NCBI GenBank assembly: GCA_963678095.2
Contig: OY782746.1
Span: forward strand, 558,001-622,000
Reading direction: 5' to 3'
Source: G963678095 sp963678095
Lineage (GTDB): Bacteria > Bacillota > Negativicutes > Selenomonadales > Selenomonadaceae
DNA length: 64,000 nucleotides
This document shows, in pieces, positions 60,518 to 64,000 of the stretch. Within the stretch, counting starts at the first letter, position 1. Every line of letters begins with the position of its first letter. Under the pieces are notes generated by a model. The model made no database searches. It was not told the origin of the DNA and saw only the letters and a list, made by a program, of their open reading frames with translations. The position numbers and the translations under genes are program-made.

Positions 60518-61504
60518 TTACAGGTGCATGGCGGCCCGGACTTCTTCCATGGTGCCGGCAGCAACCGTACGGGCCCGTTTGGCGCCTTCCGCAAGAATTT
60601 CTTTGATGAGTTCCGGTTTATTTTCATATTCAGCCCGACGTACATGCATCGTGGACATCAGATCCACCATTTTTTCTGCCAGGCGTTTTTTACAGGCCAC
60701 ACAGCCAATGCAACCTTCACGGCAGGAGCTTTCAATTTCCGCGACCTCTTCTTTATTGAACAGCTGCTGGAACTTAAAGGCCGTGCAGACATCGGGATTG
60801 CCCTTATCCGTCTTTTTGATGCGCTGCGGATCGGTCACAATCATGCGCACGCGCTCACGGATTTCATCCGGACTTGAAGCAAACGGAATGGTATTGCCAT
60901 AGGATTTGCTCATCTTACGGCCGTCAATTCCCGGCAAGACAGCGGCCCGGCTCATAATACCCTGTGGCTCAACAAAAATCGGTTCATATAAGTTGTTAAA
61001 ACGGCGGGCAATTTCACGGGCCAGCTCAAGATGAGGATTCTGGTCTTCCCCGACAGGAATGTACTGTGATTTATAGAGCAGGATATCAGCTGTCATCAAT
61101 TCCGGATAGCCAAGGAAGCCATATGTATTGATATCCTTGCCTTGATCGCCCAGCTGCTGAAGTTTGTCCTTATAGGTCGGAACCCGTTCAAGCCAGGACA
61201 ACGGCGTCATCATCGACAGCAGCAGATGCAGCTCGGCATGCTCTTTTACATGTGACTGCACGAAAATAATATTCTTTTCCGGATCCAGCCCGGCTCCGAG
61301 CCAGTCGAGAATCATATCATGGATGTATTCCGGAATTTTGCTGGTATCGGCATAGGCACTGGTCAGCGCGTGCAGATCCGCAATAGAAAAAATACACTCA
61401 TAATCCTGCTGCAATTTTACCCAGTTTTCCAGCGCCCCCATGTAATTTCCTAAATGAAACTTGCCCGACGGCTGCATTGCACTAAAAATACGACCCTTAT
61501 TCAA
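60518..61504 (-). CDS. trpS: Tryptophanyl-tRNA synthetase
   Basis: 328 residues, class I. HIGH-type QPSGKFHLGNYMGALENW and KMSKS motif DGRKMSKSYGN. Specific features: FVQSHVKEHAELHLLLS, LGYPELMTADILLY, IPVGEDQNPHLELAREI. A Cys-rich insert CREGCIGCVACKK near residue 270 looks like a metal site. No T-box lies upstream (12 bases to the M50 gene). Confidence 0.97.
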   Translation of the reverse strand: MNKGRIFSAMQPSGKFHLGNYMGALENWVKLQQDYECIFSIADLHALTSAYADTSKIPEYIHDMILDWLGAGLDPEKNIIFVQSHVKEHAELHLLLSMMTPLSWLERVPTYKDKLQQLGDQGKDINTYGFLGYPELMTADILLYKSQYIPVGEDQNPHLELAREIARRFNNLYEPIFVEPQGIMSRAAVLPGIDGRKMSKSYGNTIPFASSPDEIRERVRMIVTDPQRIKKTDKGNPDVCTAFKFQQLFNKEEVAEIESSCREGCIGCVACKKRLAEKMVDLMSTMHVRRAEYENKPELIKEILAEGAKRARTVAAGTMEEVRAAMHL

Positions 61505-61516
61505 AGAAATCTCCTC

Positions 61517-62122
61517 CTAAAATATAAGTGATACAATAATGGACATCATATTGAGTAAAACGGCACGAATCGGAAAAATGATCATGCCGAGAACATTGGT
61601 AAACACCAATACAATCAGAATCAAAAAGCTGTAGCGTTCAAGGCCGGCAAGCTTATACGCCCACTCGCCCGGCAAAAAACTCATCAAAACCTTGGAGCCG
61701 TCAAGCGGCGGCAGCGGAATCATATTGAACACCGCAAAATTTATGTTGTAGAGCACGATCAGCTTCAAGACATTATAGAGCCACACAGCCTGTCCGCCCA
61801 CAGCCGCCAACAGCAGCAGGGCAATAAAGGCAGTCACGAGATTGGCCGCCGGTCCGGCAAGCGATACGTAGAGTTCGCCTTTGCGCCAGTCCTCAAAATT
61901 GCGGGCATTGATCATTACCGGTTTCGCCCAACCAAACTGCGCGAAAAAGAGCATCAGCAGTCCGATGGGATCAATATGGGCTACTGGATTGAGCGTGAGC
62001 CGTCCGGTCATTCGCGGCGTAAAATCGCCCATGGCCACAGCGACGCGGGCATGCGCATATTCGTGCACCGTCATGGCCAGTAGCAAACCAGGAATGGCAA
62101 AAATCATATCAGGTCCAAACAT
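61517..62122 (-). CDS. Site-2 protease family (M50) membrane protein
   Basis: 201 residues with five or six membrane spans and the zinc motif TVHEYAHARVA (HExxH) in the first span, and PLPPLDGSK (the second NPDG-like motif) later. Rhomboid-unrelated intramembrane metalloprotease of the small M50 group, substrate unknown. Downstream of the nudix gene in the same string. Confidence 0.93.
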   Translation of the reverse strand: MFGPDMIFAIPGLLLAMTVHEYAHARVAVAMGDFTPRMTGRLTLNPVAHIDPIGLLMLFFAQFGWAKPVMINARNFEDWRKGELYVSLAGPAANLVTAFIALLLLAAVGGQAVWLYNVLKLIVLYNINFAVFNMIPLPPLDGSKVLMSFLPGEWAYKLAGLERYSFLILIVLVFTNVLGMIIFPIRAVLLNMMSIIVSLIF

Positions 62123-62140
62123 AAAAGACCTCCTCTGTTA

Positions 62141-62713
62141 TTAAATATCGGCTTCACCAAAGCCGCTGTTTTTTTCGAGCTGCTGCTGGAGCAGTAAAAT
62201 CGCCGTCACCGACTTGGCATCATAGATCGTGCCGTCAGCAATCATAGCCAGAGCTTGCTTAAACGGCACCGCGGTCATATGGATGAATTCATCTTCATCC
62301 GGGCACTGCTCACCGGCCGTCAGGTTTCTCGCCGCATACAGGTGGATGCGTTCATTGGAAAAGCCGACGGTAGTGGCAATCGTTGCCAGCTTCACCATGT
62401 GTTCTGCCCGGTAGCCGGTTTCCTCCTTAAGCTCGCGCCGGGCGCAGGCCAGCGGATCTTCTTCCGGATGATCAAGCTTTCCTGCCGGAATTTCAAGGGT
62501 AACCTGCTGTATCGGATAACGGTACTGCCGGACCATGATGATATCTCCGTTTTCAAGCACCGGAACCACAGCGGCCGCGCCCTGATGGCGAATCCATTCG
62601 CGGACAGCCTGATTGCCATTGGGGAGGGTTACGACATCCTGATTCACCTGCAGCAGGGTGCCGTCAAAAACCCGCTTAGAACTGACCTTGCGTTCAATCA
62701 AATCTTCATCCAT
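62141..62713 (-). CDS. NUDIX hydrolase, ADP-ribose pyrophosphatase type
   Basis: 190 residues from the ATG at 62713 (GTGGAGGC upstream). Nudix box GKLDHPEEDPLACARRELKEETGY (from Gly to EExG) and the N-terminal beta region (KRVFDGTLLQVNQDVVTLPNG) match ADP-sugar hydrolases such as NudF. Cleaves ADP-ribose by family; substrate not proven. Confidence 0.93.
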   Translation of the reverse strand: MDEDLIERKVSSKRVFDGTLLQVNQDVVTLPNGNQAVREWIRHQGAAAVVPVLENGDIIMVRQYRYPIQQVTLEIPAGKLDHPEEDPLACARRELKEETGYRAEHMVKLATIATTVGFSNERIHLYAARNLTAGEQCPDEDEFIHMTAVPFKQALAMIADGTIYDAKSVTAILLLQQQLEKNSGFGEADI

Positions 62714-62727
62714 TTTCGATGCCTCCA

Positions 62728-64000
62728 CTAATTCTCGGCGGACAAAATTGCTGTCCGCTGCCGTTCTTTCTTAATTCTCGCGTTGTCGAGCATTTCCATG
62801 GCATTATCGAGTGAAGCTGCCGTAATATCAATTCCCGATGCCATGCGGGCGATTTCATTGAGCTGCTCGCTTGTCGACAACCGCTTTACTTCGGTTACTG
62901 TCTTGTCGCCCCGCACCTGCTTGTCAATATACAAATGGACATCCGCCATACAGGCGATCTGCGGCAAATGCGTGATGCAGAGAACCTGCTTATGGGCAGC
63001 CACCAGGGCGATGCGTTCGGCAACCATCTGGGCCGTCTTACCGCCAATACCGGTATCAATTTCATCAAACACCATGACATCAACCGGATCCCGGGCGGCG
63101 GTAACCGCTTTGACCGCCAGCGCAATTCGTGACAGTTCCCCGCCGGAGGCAACTTTTTGCAGAAGTTTTGCCTCCTCGCCAAGATTGGCCGAAAAGAGCA
63201 GGGCGATTTCATCCTGTCCGGCAGCAGAAAACGCCTTGCCGCCCTGTACCACAATTTCAAACCGGGCCTTGGGCATTCCCAGCGAAAGCAGATGCTCCTG
63301 GATTGCTGCTGAAAGCTTTAGCGCCGCACTGCTTCTCATCGCCGTCAGTTCGCCAGCAACAAGGGCCAGTTCCTTTTCCGCTGCCGTAATTTTCTGCTGC
63401 AATTCACCCAGCAGTTCGTCATAATTTTCAATATCTGACAGTTCCTGCTTAGCCGCTTCATAATGGGCAAGAACATCATCGATTGTTGCCCCGTATTTCT
63501 TGCGCAGTTTGTAAATCTCATCCATGCGCTGCTGCAGTTTATCCAGCCGCACCGGGTTATAATCAACATCTTCGCCGTAATCGCGCAGTTCATAGGAACA
63601 CTCCTGCAGCTGGCAGCTGGCATCATCGACCATCTTAAGCACACCGTTCAATTTATCGTCATACCGCCCGAGGGCTTCAAGATTCTGCTTGATTTTTGTC
63701 AGCGCACTGAGTACACCTTCATTATTTCGTCCGCCATTTTCGAGCAGCTGGTAGGATTCCTTGACAAAACCCGATATTTTCTCGGCATTCGACAGGACTT
63801 TTATCTCCGTTTCAAGCTTTTCATCCTCACCGGAAGAAAGTTCCGCTGCTGCAATTTCATTGGTCTGCCAGCGGAGCATATCAAGACGCTGGGCATATTC
63901 ACGCGAGGCTGTTTTCTTTGCGGCCAGCTCCTGCTGCAAATGACGCCAGGCATCATATTGCTCACGATAACGAGCCAGCTGCTGTTTGATTGGCGGAAAA
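62728..64000 (-). CDS. recN: DNA repair ATPase RecN, 3' part (runs off the window)
   Basis: The C-terminal about 424 residues are present; the frame is open to the right edge (FPPIKQQLARYREQYDAWRH), so the start lies outside. A long coiled coil (about window residues 1-220) leads to the ATPase head: ABC signature SGGELSRIALAVKAV, Walker B VMVFDEIDTGIGG and H-loop CITHLPQIACMAD. SMC-like protein of double-strand-break repair. The nudix gene starts 14 bases after its stop. Confidence 0.96.
   Translation of the reverse strand, partial: FPPIKQQLARYREQYDAWRHLQQELAAKKTASREYAQRLDMLRWQTNEIAAAELSSGEDEKLETEIKVLSNAEKISGFVKESYQLLENGGRNNEGVLSALTKIKQNLEALGRYDDKLNGVLKMVDDASCQLQECSYELRDYGEDVDYNPVRLDKLQQRMDEIYKLRKKYGATIDDVLAHYEAAKQELSDIENYDELLGELQQKITAAEKELALVAGELTAMRSSAALKLSAAIQEHLLSLGMPKARFEIVVQGGKAFSAAGQDEIALLFSANLGEEAKLLQKVASGGELSRIALAVKAVTAARDPVDVMVFDEIDTGIGGKTAQMVAERIALVAAHKQVLCITHLPQIACMADVHLYIDKQVRGDKTVTEVKRLSTSEQLNEIARMASGIDITAASLDNAMEMLDNARIKKERQRTAILSAEN

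Noticed and set aside
61505..61520. T-box leader before trpS
   Set aside because: Only 12 bases lie between the M50 gene and trpS, with no room for a specifier loop or T-box.
1..64000. CRISPR array
   Set aside because: No regularly spaced direct repeats or cas genes were seen on either strand.

Overview
The window comes from a low-to-mid GC Gram-positive-lineage anaerobe, most likely a member of the Negativicutes (Selenomonadales or a relative). This rests on gene content and order: groESL under a CIRCE element, the tsaE-tsaB-rimI-tsaD cluster, reverse rubrerythrin, LL-diaminopimelate aminotransferase, a Dcu-type C4-dicarboxylate carrier, an IspH-S1 fusion and the aroA-cmk-plsC-ispH-der-plsY string. 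The genus cannot be fixed from sequence reading alone.

Region 1 (about 1-10,600) is accessory, AT-rich DNA. It is the lysogeny end of a decayed prophage or phage-like integrative element. Leftward early genes (a Cro-like regulator, small peptides, an excisionase-like HTH protein) face a rightward repressor across an array of 15-bp palindromic operators. To the right of the repressor lie a membrane-anchored coiled-coil protein, an ImmA/IrrE-type peptidase and a cargo block: a NYN-domain nuclease-like protein, a HEPN protein resembling ApeA-type abortive-infection proteins, and an overlapping pair (274-aa soluble + 159-aa four-TM protein) with the layout of lambda RexA/RexB. A diverged remnant of an immA 3' end lies between the NYN and HEPN genes, and each of these genes has its own hairpin-plus-T-run leader. 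This suggests stepwise acquisition of defence cassettes next to immA. The integrase at the right edge is dead: it has a 1-nt frameshift, an IS21-family insertion (7928-10512, 5-bp target duplication CGAAC) and a missing C-terminus.

Region 2 (about 10,640-31,850) is chromosomal and mostly leftward. It holds groESL, a PdtaS/PdtaR-type kinase with an ANTAR antiterminator, the t6A tRNA-modification cluster, oxidative-stress and universal-stress genes, thiC behind a TPP riboswitch, envelope genes (GerMN lipoprotein, amidase), a ComEC-like metallo-hydrolase, the ndoAI-ndoA toxin-antitoxin pair, nnrD-acpS, motAB with a SigH-like promoter, a LysR regulator, a GH18 enzyme and a C4-dicarboxylate transporter.

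Region 3 (about 32,000-64,000) holds dapL, an AAA ATPase, an orphan response regulator, an ECF S component, coaD-rsmD, a DUF4127 protein behind a 19-bp-arm palindrome, tRNA-Gln(CUG), an EF-G paralogue, a cobalamin adenosyltransferase, ndk, a CCA-adding-type enzyme, the threonine branch (ACT protein-hom-thrB) and a long leftward housekeeping string (recN, nudix, M50 protease, trpS, scpAB, dacF, rluB, flavoprotein, aroA, cmk, plsC, ispH-S1, DUF512, der, plsY). recN runs off the right edge.
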